From: Blastomussa wellsi
Lineage: Eukaryota > Cnidaria > Anthozoa > Scleractinia > Plerogyridae
Assembly: GCA_947652115.1 (NCBI GenBank)
Contig: OX393567.1
Coordinates: 19,605,298-19,669,297, forward strand
DNA: 64,000 nt
Reading direction: 5' to 3'
In this document: piece after piece, positions 10,202 through 18,821 of the stretch
Layout: every line of letters starts with the position of its first letter
How positions within the stretch are numbered: position 1 is the stretch's first letter
Position numbers and translations under genes: made by a program
The notes under the pieces: model-generated
The model's input: the letters and a program-made list of their open reading frames with translations, nothing else
What the model was told of the DNA's origin: nothing
Databases searched by the model: none

Positions 10202-11902
10202 ATGAACATATGGAAAACCGCAAACAAACAAGATTCTGTTGCGTATGACTATCTCGAAAAACGAGCGCAGGCTGGCAGCTCCACAAATGCAAAGCTTGCG
10301 CAAGCCAAGGCGTGGGCGACTTTTTCTGCAAGTTTCCCGAGGGCTGACAAAAGCAAATTTGAAGCCCAGGTATTTTTTGCACCGGACAACACAGCAACAG
10401 CCGAAATATTTTTCAAAGAGGGGCCCGACAGTTTGGAAAGCGTATTCGGATCAGATCGCAAATATTGGAGCGCAGAAATGAAAAGAGCTCTGGGTTTGGT
10501 TGAAGTTGGCGGTTTTCCTTTCCAACTGACGCCACGCCCAGAAAAAAGTTCACTGGCGGTTCCAGCAGTTCCATTCGAAGAAGCTGCACCGAGTTTGAAA
10601 AAAATATTCAACAAAGTAATCAAAATTTATGTCACCCCTGACCAGTATTTTACAACAAAGTTTAGAGAGATATTTACCAAGGAACAACCGAAATTCGAAA
10701 CGTCAAAGCCCGCGAAAAAATGGCTGGCGAAGCCAGATATGTCTTTCTGGGAACAGCAGCTGAACTTTGCAGTGTGGTGCGCGACAACAGGCTGCGGAAT
10801 ATCTCGAGAAGTATTTGACAAAGACAGCAAGCTGAAGCTGCCGCCACAGGTACGAGCGTTTTACATCTTTCACGTGTACTTTACGGTTCGACGCATCCTA
10901 TTTCAGCTCGGAGGTATCCAAAGCTTTAGCGCATTGCCGGGTGATCCAACATGGAGTCAGTTTAACAACAAATATGACGAAGCTTCTTATAAAAGATTAT
11001 GTGCTGAGTTCAAAGTTCCTTCATCAACCGATTTTCGGTTTACAATTGGCCCGAACCACGGGCTAGGAAGCGTTTATATTTATTGCCGCGATCCTTTCAT
11101 CCTGAACGTTCCCTATCCATCAGCAAAAGCAAAATTCGATGACGAGGATCCAATGGCGTCAGAAAAGGGAATATCAGTTTGTTTCATAAGAAATGATGCA
11201 GCTGAAGAGCAATTCAACTGGTTCGCACCAAAAACCACAACAGGTTTGACCCAGGCAGGTTTGTCGAGAATAAACCAGTCGATTGAAGCATTTGTGTATT
11301 GCATCTTGGGTGCGCAAGTAAACGTCCGCAGCAGCATTCTTGGGGCGGGGGGCAGAGCAAAGGAGGCCCAGACCGAGTTTCTTGTCCTGGTTGAAGACGC
11401 AGTGAGGATGCCCGACCTGGCAAAGAGCGTGCAGCGTTACCAGCTGGCGGTGGACGAGGCAAAAGTGCGGTTGAACCTTGCTGTGTGCCCGGGCGCTTGG
11501 TTGATGCCAGGCCGCATGGTTATCAACACAGAAAGCACGGTTGGTTACAACAACCAGCTCAAACAAGCGATTCCGGGTATGAAGCTGGGGGTCAACGACG
11601 GGGCAAACAAAAGAACAAAAAAAGCGGCCCTTCAGCACATGGATGGCGGAAAATCAAAAATTAACCCACCAAACAGCCATCCTTCCAATCCAATTCACAA
11701 AGCAGCCACAGCTGAAAGCAAAAAAGATTTGAAACCTGTTGAAACACCGACAACACAAGAGTCAACACAAACAACGCAAGTGCACACAGAAGAACGAGTG
11801 CCAACGGCTGGCTCGGGCAGTGATTCTCATGACACGAACAAAGTTGCAATGATGGTTGGCGCGGTTGCAATTGCAGGTTTGTTGTTTTTGACATTCCGCT
11901 AA
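10202..11902 (+). CDS. Unassigned Polinton protein with C-terminal membrane anchor, 566 aa
   Basis: A large globular region (residues 1 to about 450) is followed by a low-complexity Thr/Gln/Glu-rich linker (about 465-540) and a single hydrophobic segment at 547-565 (MVGAVAIAGLLFLTF). Tail anchoring suggests a protein bound to a membrane or to an internal lipid layer. It resembles uncharacterised proteins I associate with cnidarian Polintons, but I know no function. It is convergent with the 520-residue gene, their stops being 23 bp apart. Size and position in the structural block make a virion or assembly role plausible; this is inference. Confidence 0.85.
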   Translation: MNIWKTANKQDSVAYDYLEKRAQAGSSTNAKLAQAKAWATFSASFPRADKSKFEAQVFFAPDNTATAEIFFKEGPDSLESVFGSDRKYWSAEMKRALGLVEVGGFPFQLTPRPEKSSLAVPAVPFEEAAPSLKKIFNKVIKIYVTPDQYFTTKFREIFTKEQPKFETSKPAKKWLAKPDMSFWEQQLNFAVWCATTGCGISREVFDKDSKLKLPPQVRAFYIFHVYFTVRRILFQLGGIQSFSALPGDPTWSQFNNKYDEASYKRLCAEFKVPSSTDFRFTIGPNHGLGSVYIYCRDPFILNVPYPSAKAKFDDEDPMASEKGISVCFIRNDAAEEQFNWFAPKTTTGLTQAGLSRINQSIEAFVYCILGAQVNVRSSILGAGGRAKEAQTEFLVLVEDAVRMPDLAKSVQRYQLAVDEAKVRLNLAVCPGAWLMPGRMVINTESTVGYNNQLKQAIPGMKLGVNDGANKRTKKAALQHMDGGKSKINPPNSHPSNPIHKAATAESKKDLKPVETPTTQESTQTTQVHTEERVPTAGSGSDSHDTNKVAMMVGAVAIAGLLFLTFR

Positions 11903-11925
11903 TTTTTGAGTTTTCCCAAAGAAAA

Positions 11926-13488
11926 TTAACGCTGCTTTTTGGCATAGCTCTCAACCAAAAAGGCCACAACAGCCAAAATTAAAAGCCATGTGTGTTCTGC
12001 CAGAAAACCGAGGACCTTACCAGCAGTTGCGAAAAGAAAAGAAACAATCGAGCCGAGCAGTCCCGGAAGAATGGAGGCTGTTTTTTTCGCAATAGCTTTT
12101 AACCCGTTTCCCAAAGCTTTGGCCATTGATTTCAAAGCGTTGGTAATGGCGCCAATGACAGCACCAATCGTGACACCTGCGGCAAGAAGGATTGAAGTCA
12201 CTGTCACGCCGTACTTTTTGAAGATCTCTTTTACACGCTCACGAAGCGGCATGGCTCTTTCTTTTTCTTCAATTTGTGTTGCCAACCTGCCAATCTCCTC
12301 TTGTCTATCTGCAATTCTCTCCCTGGCAGCCTCTTTTTCAGAAGGTGAAGCGTTTTCATCATCGATAATTGCTTTGTCTTCTTTATTTTTGTTTTCAAGT
12401 TCTGCTTTTCGCTCTTTTTTTTCGTTAAGATCTTCTGTGTTAATTTTTTCTTGAAGTTTCTCTTCAGTTTCTTTTAATTCGGCATTTTTTTGTGTGAGCT
12501 TCCGAATATCTTCTTGCAATTTTTTGCCATCTTTTGCTGCTTTTCTAGTTTGATCAAGTTTCTTTGCTAATTCTTGATGGTCTTTTTCAAGGTCTTTTTT
12601 CTGTTGTTTCAGTTTTTCAATTTCTTCTATATTCAATGGCTCATTTGTATCTTCAAGATCATCTTTCTGTTGTTCAATTTGTCTTATTTTGTTTCTCTTT
12701 TCTTCCATTTGTTGTTTTAGTTTTTCAGATTCTTTTGCCATTGATTCTTTTTGTTTCAGTTCTTTTTGTTTTTCTTTCATCTGTTTTTCAAGTTCATCAC
12801 TTTGTTTCTTCGTTTCTATTAAATTTTCATTATCAATTTCTAAAGCCTTTCGGCCAAGCACTTTTTTGATGTATTCCGTTTTAAAGAAAGAACTTTGAAA
12901 ATCTTCTCCATTTGAAAGAAATACCTTTATCAGACCAGCATTTTTACCAATAGCAACAATATCCATAAATTTAATTCCTGGTTTTGTTTTTGCTTCTTCG
13001 GCAGTTGCAAGCCTTAATCCCAATTTAGGTATGTTTGCTTCTGGATATCTTTCTTTGATTAATTCTTTTGCACGTTCGATTTCCACATTTTGTACAATAT
13101 TTATTAATTGTTTTGCTTCTTTATCTTTTCCCTCCTGAGTTAAAATTTCATAATTATTTTCAGCTTTATCTGAGGAATATAAATCTGTATGATCGTTTCT
13201 TAAAGCTTTCAGTCTTCTTTGAATCTCATCATCTGTTATATATCTTCTACTTGTTCCACCAAAAGATGTTTCTTCAATATAAGATTTATCTGGCAGCCCG
13301 CTTTTCTCGTGAGACATTGTTTGCATCTCAATCTCTTGACCTTGAGGCCAAGGTGTGGATGAGTCGCCAGGGATAAGAGGAATTATTTCATCGTCATCAT
13401 CGTCATCATCGTCATCATCGTCATCATCGTAGTCAATATCATAGTCAAGATCAGGGTCATCGTATCCAAACTCTCCACCTTCAGCCAT
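11926..13488 (-). CDS. Acidic, coiled-coil, membrane-ended Polinton protein, 520 aa
   Basis: The N-terminus holds an almost unbroken run of Asp (about residues 12-34), encoded by an impure GAT/GAC microsatellite near 13385-13445. Residues about 215-420 are highly charged Lys/Glu/Gln repeats typical of a long coiled coil. The last 95 residues are hydrophobic, with Gly/Ala-rich helices and a final membrane-like segment (WLLILAVVAFLV) before a basic tail. This layout would suit a tether between membrane and a basic partner. I do not recognise the family. It is divergent from the major capsid gene across 60 bp. Confidence 0.82.
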   Translation of the reverse strand: MAEGGEFGYDDPDLDYDIDYDDDDDDDDDDDDDEIIPLIPGDSSTPWPQGQEIEMQTMSHEKSGLPDKSYIEETSFGGTSRRYITDDEIQRRLKALRNDHTDLYSSDKAENNYEILTQEGKDKEAKQLINIVQNVEIERAKELIKERYPEANIPKLGLRLATAEEAKTKPGIKFMDIVAIGKNAGLIKVFLSNGEDFQSSFFKTEYIKKVLGRKALEIDNENLIETKKQSDELEKQMKEKQKELKQKESMAKESEKLKQQMEEKRNKIRQIEQQKDDLEDTNEPLNIEEIEKLKQQKKDLEKDHQELAKKLDQTRKAAKDGKKLQEDIRKLTQKNAELKETEEKLQEKINTEDLNEKKERKAELENKNKEDKAIIDDENASPSEKEAARERIADRQEEIGRLATQIEEKERAMPLRERVKEIFKKYGVTVTSILLAAGVTIGAVIGAITNALKSMAKALGNGLKAIAKKTASILPGLLGSIVSFLFATAGKVLGFLAEHTWLLILAVVAFLVESYAKKQR

Positions 13489-13548
13489 CGCGAAATTATA
13501 TATTCAAATTATTTTTATTTAAATACAAATGTCCGGCGTTGTATAAAC
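13489..13548. promoter_or_regulatory. Divergent promoter between 520-aa gene and major capsid gene
   Basis: A 60-bp interval, strongly A/T-rich in its left part (ATTATATATTCAAATT), separates two start codons. The capsid start reads TTGTATAAACATG, nearly the same as TTGTATAAGCATG at the 17162 gene, so a TATA-like box lies within 10 bp of the ATG. Confidence 0.55.
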
Positions 13549-14799
13549 ATGTCTGTGCAAGCAAACCTTCGTCCAACGAACCAAGAAAAAATTTTAGGCG
13601 GAATGAAAGCCGAGCGCACGGTCAAGCGCATCACTTTTAATCCCAGCGAAGCCAACCCCGGCGAGACGTTGTATGTTTACGTGCCCAAGCTGAATGAGAA
13701 CGAGGTCCTCGTGCCAGGCTCGATCTCACTTATCTTTAACATCGACCTGGCTGGAGGGCACGCCAACAACTTCCTTGTACAAAACGTCTCCCGTGCTCTT
13801 GTCGACAGGCTGACTGTTAAGTACGCTGGAACCATACTGCAGGACACGGTGGGGTATGACATTTTCAAGATCTGGGAGGACCTTTTCCTCTCACAGGAGG
13901 AGCGGGACAACATGCTGCTCGAGGGTATTCAGTCCGAGGACCTCTGCAAGATCCGCTCAAATGCGGGGGATAAAAAAACCTCGGGTGTGGGCGCGGAAAA
14001 CGCACTTAACACGGTTTTCGGAACAAAATATCGAATCCAACTGGACCACCAGATCCTGACCGACCACGGCGTTTTCTACCCCAAAGCTCTTTACCACGAC
14101 CTCATGTTTGTGCTGACCCTTGCGCCGGCCTCGCAGGTTGTAAAAGGCTCTGACCCCGCTAAACTGAAATACAAGCTGACAAACATCCAGCTCGAGTACG
14201 AAATGATGAGGAGCAAGACTCTGGCGGACGACGCGCGAAGTGTTTACTCCTCAGGAAAGGAATTCCTTTACGATCATGTTGAGCGGCCATTTGTGCACAC
14301 CTTCTCAAAAGGCATTGACACAAGGATAAACCTCAGAGTAAACTCGCAGAGAAGGTCCCTGAAAGGTCTTCTTCTCCTTTTCGTTGAGCCTTATGAAGCC
14401 GGCACCAGGGATTCAGAAAAGTACTTCAACCCAGACCTGACAAAAGTCACCGTTACGGTGAACGGCAAGCCCAACATGATTTACAACAACGGCATCGAAG
14501 GAAAGGATATCTGGGGTGAAGTTGACCGCTTCTTTGGAAAGTCAAAAAACAAAACACCGAACATGAATCTGAAAAAGTTTTACACCGAAAACAAGTTCGG
14601 GCTTCTGATAGATCTTCGCTCAATGGAAAGTCATGAAATGCACGGAAGCGGCACGCGGCTTGTAAACACACAAGATGGAGTCCAGCTTGAACTCGAGCGG
14701 AATGCCAAAAACTCAGGCAACGTGAACTGCCACGTCTTTGTTATCAGTGACTCGCAGATGAACGTAATTGGGCAGCAATTAGATTCTGTGCAGTACTAA
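13549..14799 (+). CDS. Probable major capsid protein (double jelly-roll type), 416 aa
   Basis: A 416-residue beta-rich protein without membrane segments, directly upstream of the packaging ATPase (4 bp apart). Several stretches fit the double jelly-roll capsid proteins of Polintons: a mid-protein strand LTNIQLEYEMM, a LKGLLLLFVEP strand starting the second barrel, and a C-terminal block with HGSGTRL and ISDSQMNV. The role would be the hexon-like building block of an icosahedral shell. Codon use is more G/C-rich than the small genes nearby, as often seen for abundant proteins. The identity is inferred from pattern, size and context. Confidence 0.82.
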   Translation: MSVQANLRPTNQEKILGGMKAERTVKRITFNPSEANPGETLYVYVPKLNENEVLVPGSISLIFNIDLAGGHANNFLVQNVSRALVDRLTVKYAGTILQDTVGYDIFKIWEDLFLSQEERDNMLLEGIQSEDLCKIRSNAGDKKTSGVGAENALNTVFGTKYRIQLDHQILTDHGVFYPKALYHDLMFVLTLAPASQVVKGSDPAKLKYKLTNIQLEYEMMRSKTLADDARSVYSSGKEFLYDHVERPFVHTFSKGIDTRINLRVNSQRRSLKGLLLLFVEPYEAGTRDSEKYFNPDLTKVTVTVNGKPNMIYNNGIEGKDIWGEVDRFFGKSKNKTPNMNLKKFYTENKFGLLIDLRSMESHEMHGSGTRLVNTQDGVQLELERNAKNSGNVNCHVFVISDSQMNVIGQQLDSVQY

Positions 14800-14803
14800 T
14801 AAA

Positions 14804-15412
14804 ATGGACCCAGGCAACATACCGTTTAACGCTCTCGTAATTGGACCGACAAATTCGGGAAAATCAAAGTTTGTGGTTGATAAGCTCCGCGGCCCTTTCC
14901 GTGGCAAGTTCGACTTCATCGTGCTCATCTGCCCGACATTTGCGTACAACAAGACTTTTCATCGCTTCGCCGAGGCGGACCCGCGTTTTTTTGTTATCAT
15001 TTGCGAACAGGAATGGGTTGAGGGCTGGTTGAAGCTTGTTTCCGGGCTTTTCGAGGGCACCAACACGCTCATTATCCTTGATGACTGCGCAGCCTCGAAA
15101 GATGTAAAAAAGCGAACAGGCGAGCTGGTCAAACTTGCGTTCAGCGCTCGCCACACAGGGCTAAGCGTGTGGGTGGTCACCCAAAAGATGACCAGCATAA
15201 CGGCTTCTTTCCGCGAAAACATTGGGGCAGTTGTGCTTTTTTACACTCCCGCAGGGAAGACTTTGAAAGCGATTTTTGAAGATTACGCCGGCGAACTTTC
15301 TCAAGATGAGTACAAAGATTACATTTCATGGCTGAAAAAAAATAAGTTTTCCTACCTTGTGTTCTTACTTCGGCACCCTTACGGAATAAAAAAATCTCAA
15401 TTAAAAAAATAG
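14804..15412 (+). CDS. A32/FtsK-type genome packaging ATPase, 202 aa
   Basis: Walker A GPTNSGKS is at residues 14-21. Walker B is the hydrophobic strand ending ILDDC at about 91-95. A later VWVVTQKM strand fits the sensor region. The length of about 200 residues and the position after the capsid gene fit the Polinton packaging ATPase, which pumps DNA into preformed shells. The start ATG follows the capsid stop by 4 bp in the sequence AATAAAATGG, so the two are probably closely co-ordinated. Confidence 0.92.
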   Translation: MDPGNIPFNALVIGPTNSGKSKFVVDKLRGPFRGKFDFIVLICPTFAYNKTFHRFAEADPRFFVIICEQEWVEGWLKLVSGLFEGTNTLIILDDCAASKDVKKRTGELVKLAFSARHTGLSVWVVTQKMTSITASFRENIGAVVLFYTPAGKTLKAIFEDYAGELSQDEYKDYISWLKKNKFSYLVFLLRHPYGIKKSQLKK

Positions 15413-15425
15413 CAATAAATATAAA

Positions 15426-15986
15426 ATGGCAAATCCATCCGAATTAACCCCAGAAATTGAAGAAACTATAAATGACATTATGAACTTGATTGAAGCTGAG
15501 CCAACGAGCGCGCCCGGCAATGCCTTTCCAGTTTCAACGCAGCCTGATATTCCTGCACTTCGTGAGCAGCTTGCCGTGCTGGTGTCAACAGGGAAAGCCA
15601 AAGAAGCAATCGGGGTGCAGTTAACACACGAGAATGTGAAGCGCCTCAGTGACAAAGAGGTCGAGAAATACACAAAACGGTACGAGACATACGTGGGCTC
15701 AAAGACAACCGACAGCTTGATCGACAGCTTCGTTTTTCTTGTAACCAAAGCCGTCGGAATGGCAGTCAACCTCGACGACATCCATGATTATCAAAAAGAA
15801 CTTAAAAACGACTACATCATCAACAAAGAGCTGTCTAACCTGGCAGGCAGCATGTCCCTGAGGTGCGGTCGTTTTCTCGCTGTGGCAAACGCAGCTCTGA
15901 TCACAACAAAACACATTAATTTTGAAAAAAATCACGAAGCAAAATCGGAAGAAATTATTGAGCAAAGCCCACCAACCGCTGAATAA
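15426..15986 (+). CDS. Conserved-type Polinton protein of unknown function, 186 aa
   Basis: A soluble, mainly helical protein: Pro/Ser-rich N-terminal 50 residues, then charged helices (KRLSDKEVEKYTKRYETYVG at about 79-98) and a C-terminal helical part with an alanine-rich stretch (VANAALITT). It resembles an uncharacterised protein I associate with cnidarian Polintons next to the ATPase gene. I cannot name a function. The start lies 13 bp after the ATPase stop, behind an ATAAATATAAAATGG leader. Confidence 0.8.
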   Translation: MANPSELTPEIEETINDIMNLIEAEPTSAPGNAFPVSTQPDIPALREQLAVLVSTGKAKEAIGVQLTHENVKRLSDKEVEKYTKRYETYVGSKTTDSLIDSFVFLVTKAVGMAVNLDDIHDYQKELKNDYIINKELSNLAGSMSLRCGRFLAVANAALITTKHINFEKNHEAKSEEIIEQSPPTAE

Positions 15987-16056
15987 TTACTCAGAAAGCC
16001 AGCAATTCCTGACAAAATTTTTTTTTAATTAAATATAAATTTGTTTCAAAGTAACA

Positions 16057-16554
16057 ATGGCTGAAGAACAGAAGCAACCGACCGCTCAAGAAATCTCTGA
16101 ACCGCAGCAACCAATGGAAAGCCAAGTAACTTCACAAACTCCGGCAACAAAGCCTGCCAAAAATCCCAAGCGAGTGGCTGCTGGGAAAATGGTTGCCGAA
16201 AGAACACGGCTGGCCCGCGAATCGCAGAAAAAAACCGCAGCTGAGGCGGCTATCATTATTGCAAACAACAAGCAGGCAAAAAAAGAAACCGCTCCCCGTG
16301 ATCCTGCTCCTGAGCCGGAAACCGAACCAAAGCCTGCTGCAGCCGATTCAGAGGGTTTCACCACAAACCAATGGCTAACTATCGCTGGAATTGGCGTAAC
16401 CATTGTTACAACTTATGTCAAGCGTGATGATATAAAAGCTTTTTTCGCAAAAAAACAGGATAATCCACCGGAGCCGCAGCCAAAAGAACCAGCTCCTCTG
16501 CCGCAGCCACCGCAGCCACCGCAGCCAAGAAAAGGAATTCGCAAAATGGATTGA
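16057..16554 (+). CDS. Single-pass membrane protein with Pro-rich tails, 165 aa
   Basis: Residues 1-100 are Pro/Gln/Ala/Lys-rich and low in complexity, 105-121 form one membrane segment (WLTIAGIGVTIVTTYV), and a basic stretch leads into a Pro-Gln repeat tail (about 137-160). The tail is encoded by short CCGCAGCCA repeats at 16500-16530. It is one of a run of small membrane-type genes between ATPase and integrase and has no recognised family. Confidence 0.7.
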   Translation: MAEEQKQPTAQEISEPQQPMESQVTSQTPATKPAKNPKRVAAGKMVAERTRLARESQKKTAAEAAIIIANNKQAKKETAPRDPAPEPETEPKPAAADSEGFTTNQWLTIAGIGVTIVTTYVKRDDIKAFFAKKQDNPPEPQPKEPAPLPQPPQPPQPRKGIRKMD

Positions 16555-16600
16555 TTGCATTGGTGCCGCCCCAATTTAATATTTACACAATATACAAAAC

Positions 16601-16855
16601 ATGAAAATTGACGGTGCCCAAGCTGTTGCATCAGGCGTTGGTATTTTTGCAATCAGCTATTTTTGGTTAAAATTTTCCGTAGCATTTTTTGATACAATCA
16701 TGCTTCTCTGGGATGCACCATTCATTGAAGAAGATGAATATGAAGATGAGGAATTTCCTGTGTTGCCAATTTACCCTGACGAGAAACCGCCAAGCTATGC
16801 AGATTCACAAGCTGATGAAGATGAGAAGCCGCCAAGCAATGTGGAGTCTGAATAA
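16601..16855 (+). CDS. Small membrane protein with acidic tail, 84 aa
   Basis: A hydrophobic N-terminal half (about residues 8-38) is followed by an acidic Glu/Asp run and two copies of a DE-KPPS motif at the C-terminus. The start is preceded by CAATATACAAAACATG, matching the start-proximal pattern of other genes in the element. Unknown function. Confidence 0.62.
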   Translation: MKIDGAQAVASGVGIFAISYFWLKFSVAFFDTIMLLWDAPFIEEDEYEDEEFPVLPIYPDEKPPSYADSQADEDEKPPSNVESE

Positions 16856-16894
16856 TTTTCTTTTGAACTTTTATTTTTTTCTTTCATACAAAAC

Positions 16895-17116
16895 ATGCCT
16901 GAAAACAATCTTGTAAAAAACGCCATGGAGGCCGCGACTCTCGTTGGCCTCTCTGCTGGCATTGGGTTGGCTGTCAAAAAAGTGTTCAAGAGAAGTTTTA
17001 CAGATGACCCTTCAGATTCTATCGAAAACTTCGCAATGTTCACTGGTGTGATGACGGGCAGCATCTGGCTCAAGAAGTACCTGGAGGACCAGAAAATCCT
17101 CCCGACCAACGTTTGA
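16895..17116 (+). CDS. Small membrane-associated protein, 73 aa
   Basis: A Gly/Ala-rich hydrophobic helix (about residues 8-28) and a second weaker hydrophobic segment (45-62) are separated by a basic turn. The leader reads CATACAAAACATG like the gene before it. The GC-richer codon use fits the neighbouring genes. No family recognised. Confidence 0.6.
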   Translation: MPENNLVKNAMEAATLVGLSAGIGLAVKKVFKRSFTDDPSDSIENFAMFTGVMTGSIWLKKYLEDQKILPTNV

Positions 17117-17161
17117 ACACCCAAAAAAATCATTTGAAAAAATGCCGCCGATTGTATAAGC

Positions 17162-17593
17162 ATGGCATCGTTTGGAATAATGACTCTCGGGGCTGTGTTG
17201 AACGCAGCTGCTTTCACCGGCGGCAATTATCTGGCGAAGTTTTTAGAAGGCGATGACAGTGAAAAAGCCGCTCTTGAAGAAAAAGAGCGCCACGACCGAG
17301 CTATCGAGGCGTATGATGCTGCGAAAGCCAAATACGTGCGCGACCGCACCAAATTTCTCGACTGGATTGCAACAAACGAGCTCATAAAAGAGGAAGCCAA
17401 TCAGAACTTCACCAACACTGACTACGCTTTAAAACTTTACAACCAGGCGCATCCTGAAGAGCAAATGGCTCCTCCCAAAGAGCCCAAATTTTCGGATTTT
17501 TATCAACCAAGCCAGCGGCAAAAAAATGGTGAACTCATGTTCGTCGGGGCGGGGGCTCTCGCTTTGGGCTACGCTGCTTTCCGGTTCTTTTAA
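17162..17593 (+). CDS. Polinton protein with hydrophobic ends, 143 aa
   Basis: The N-terminal 24 residues are hydrophobic, the middle is a charged helical domain, and residues about 125-143 form a C-terminal hydrophobic segment (LMFVGAGALALGYAAFRFF). The segment KFSDFYQPS before it looks like a conserved motif of this unnamed family. The start lies directly below TTGTATAAGC. A role in the virion membrane or vertex is possible but unproven. Confidence 0.72.
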   Translation: MASFGIMTLGAVLNAAAFTGGNYLAKFLEGDDSEKAALEEKERHDRAIEAYDAAKAKYVRDRTKFLDWIATNELIKEEANQNFTNTDYALKLYNQAHPEEQMAPPKEPKFSDFYQPSQRQKNGELMFVGAGALALGYAAFRFF

Positions 17594-17789
17594 ACTTTTT
17601 TTTACCTCTTTTATATGGATTTCTACTGTGTGTATGAGAAGAAGATCACCCCCAACGTTCGTGGGAGTGAAAGACTCGGAAAAACAAAAAATGGGCAAAC
17701 CTTTCTGAAAGTCAAATGCGCCTCTTGCGGGAAAACCAAAACAAGATTCATCTGCTAACATTTAAACTTTTTTTCACCTCGTTTATATG
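17591..17789 (+). promoter_or_regulatory. Two near-identical leaders (17591-17617 and 17763-17789)
   Basis: The sequences before the zinc-ribbon gene and before the integrase match over 27 bp: a TAAAC box, a T-run, ACCTC, then TTTATATGGA containing the ATG. The second copy differs at two bases. Their repetition directly at two consecutive start codons points to a promoter or initiator with an ATG-embedded TATA. Confidence 0.55.
17615..17758 (+). CDS. Tiny zinc-ribbon protein, 47 aa
   Basis: Read directly from the sequence. Cysteines at residues 5, 35, 38 and 47, with the core KCASCGK near the C-terminus, make a four-cysteine zinc-ribbon pattern similar to the DUF5679-type small proteins of large DNA viruses. 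It fills most of the gap between the 143-residue gene and the integrase, is preceded by the same leader as the integrase, and is followed 28 bp later by the integrase ATG. Function unknown; nucleic-acid or protein binding is possible. Confidence 0.65.
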   Translation: MDFYCVYEKKITPNVRGSERLGKTKNGQTFLKVKCASCGKTKTRFIC

Positions 17790-18785
17790 GACACCAAACT
17801 CGCGAAGATATACTACAGCCCTGGCGGTTATTGGAAAGGCATTGCCGCCATCAAAAAACTGGCCGCGGCTGCAAACGTCCCGGAAGACACCGCAAAAAAG
17901 TGGTTGATCCAGCAAGCCCTCTGGCAGATATTCCTTCCGGCGCCGAAGCATATACCTCGACCGAAATTCGACGTGTCCTTACCCAACAAGGTCCACCAGG
18001 CGGACCTTCTTTTTTTGCCTCACGACAAACTGCCTCGCGGTCGCAAAGTCTGGAAATACGCGCTGAACGTTGTCGACGTGGCCAGCCGTTTCAAAGAGTC
18101 CGAACCCTTGACCTCGAAAAATTCTGATGAGGTTGCCCAGGCTTTTCAGAAAATTTACAAGCGCGGCCCTTTGAAATGGCCTGAAATGTTGCAAGTTGAC
18201 CCTGGGCGCGAATTCATGGGCGCTGTGACGAAAGTCATGGAAAATCACAAAACTTTCATCCGGCGCGGGCGCGTCAACATTCACCGCGATCAGGCCATTG
18301 TTGAACGTTTCAACCGCACCCTTGCCGAACGCCTGTTCGGTCACCAGTATGCCGTGGAAATGCGGATGCCTGAGGGCCAGCGGTCCAGGGCATGGGTGAA
18401 AAGACTTCCTGAAGTTGTTTCGGCTTTGAACAACGAGGTGACCAGCCTCATCGGAAAGAAACCCGCTGTTGCAATCAAAGAGAAATCTGTTTTTTCGAAA
18501 CCTTCGACTGCTTATCACAGACCTGTTGGGAAGGATGAAAAAATCCTGCCATATCTTGTTCAGGTTCGCCATCTTTACGAACCTGGTGAGCTTGAAGGGG
18601 GGAAAAAAAGAGCCACGGATCCGATTTGGTCTTTGAAAGTTTTCACCATTGAAAAGGTTTTACAAAAACCGGATCAGCCCGTTCTGTACTATTTGCATGA
18701 TGTACCCAAGCGCGGCTTTGTGCGTGAAGAGCTGCAGATTGTGCCTAAAAACACCGTTCTCCCGCCGGCCAGCGTGGACAGTTGA
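17787..18785 (+). CDS. Retroviral-type (rve) integrase, 332 aa
   Basis: The catalytic core shows Asp-73 (HQADLLFLP), Asp-138 (LQVDPGREF) and Glu-173 (IVERFNRTLAERL), with 34 residues between the last two, close to the D,D-35-E spacing of the family. The N-terminal 60 residues are helical without a clear HHCC zinc finger. The C-terminal 90 residues are beta-rich and could bind DNA. It inserts the linear element into host DNA and makes the flanking duplication. No inactivating change is seen. Confidence 0.93.
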   Translation: MDTKLAKIYYSPGGYWKGIAAIKKLAAAANVPEDTAKKWLIQQALWQIFLPAPKHIPRPKFDVSLPNKVHQADLLFLPHDKLPRGRKVWKYALNVVDVASRFKESEPLTSKNSDEVAQAFQKIYKRGPLKWPEMLQVDPGREFMGAVTKVMENHKTFIRRGRVNIHRDQAIVERFNRTLAERLFGHQYAVEMRMPEGQRSRAWVKRLPEVVSALNNEVTSLIGKKPAVAIKEKSVFSKPSTAYHRPVGKDEKILPYLVQVRHLYEPGELEGGKKRATDPIWSLKVFTIEKVLQKPDQPVLYYLHDVPKRGFVREELQIVPKNTVLPPASVDS

Positions 18786-18821
18786 ACAAATGAAAATCCA
18801 GATTAAATTTTTTTCTCCAGA

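Noticed and set aside
12564..12898. Phe/Ser-rich plus-strand open frames
   Set aside because: Antisense of the Lys/Glu-rich coiled coil in the 520-residue gene.
17786..18785. Integrase as part of an LTR retrotransposon
   Set aside because: No reverse transcriptase, gag or LTRs nearby; the gene lies between other Polinton genes inside one set of terminal repeats.
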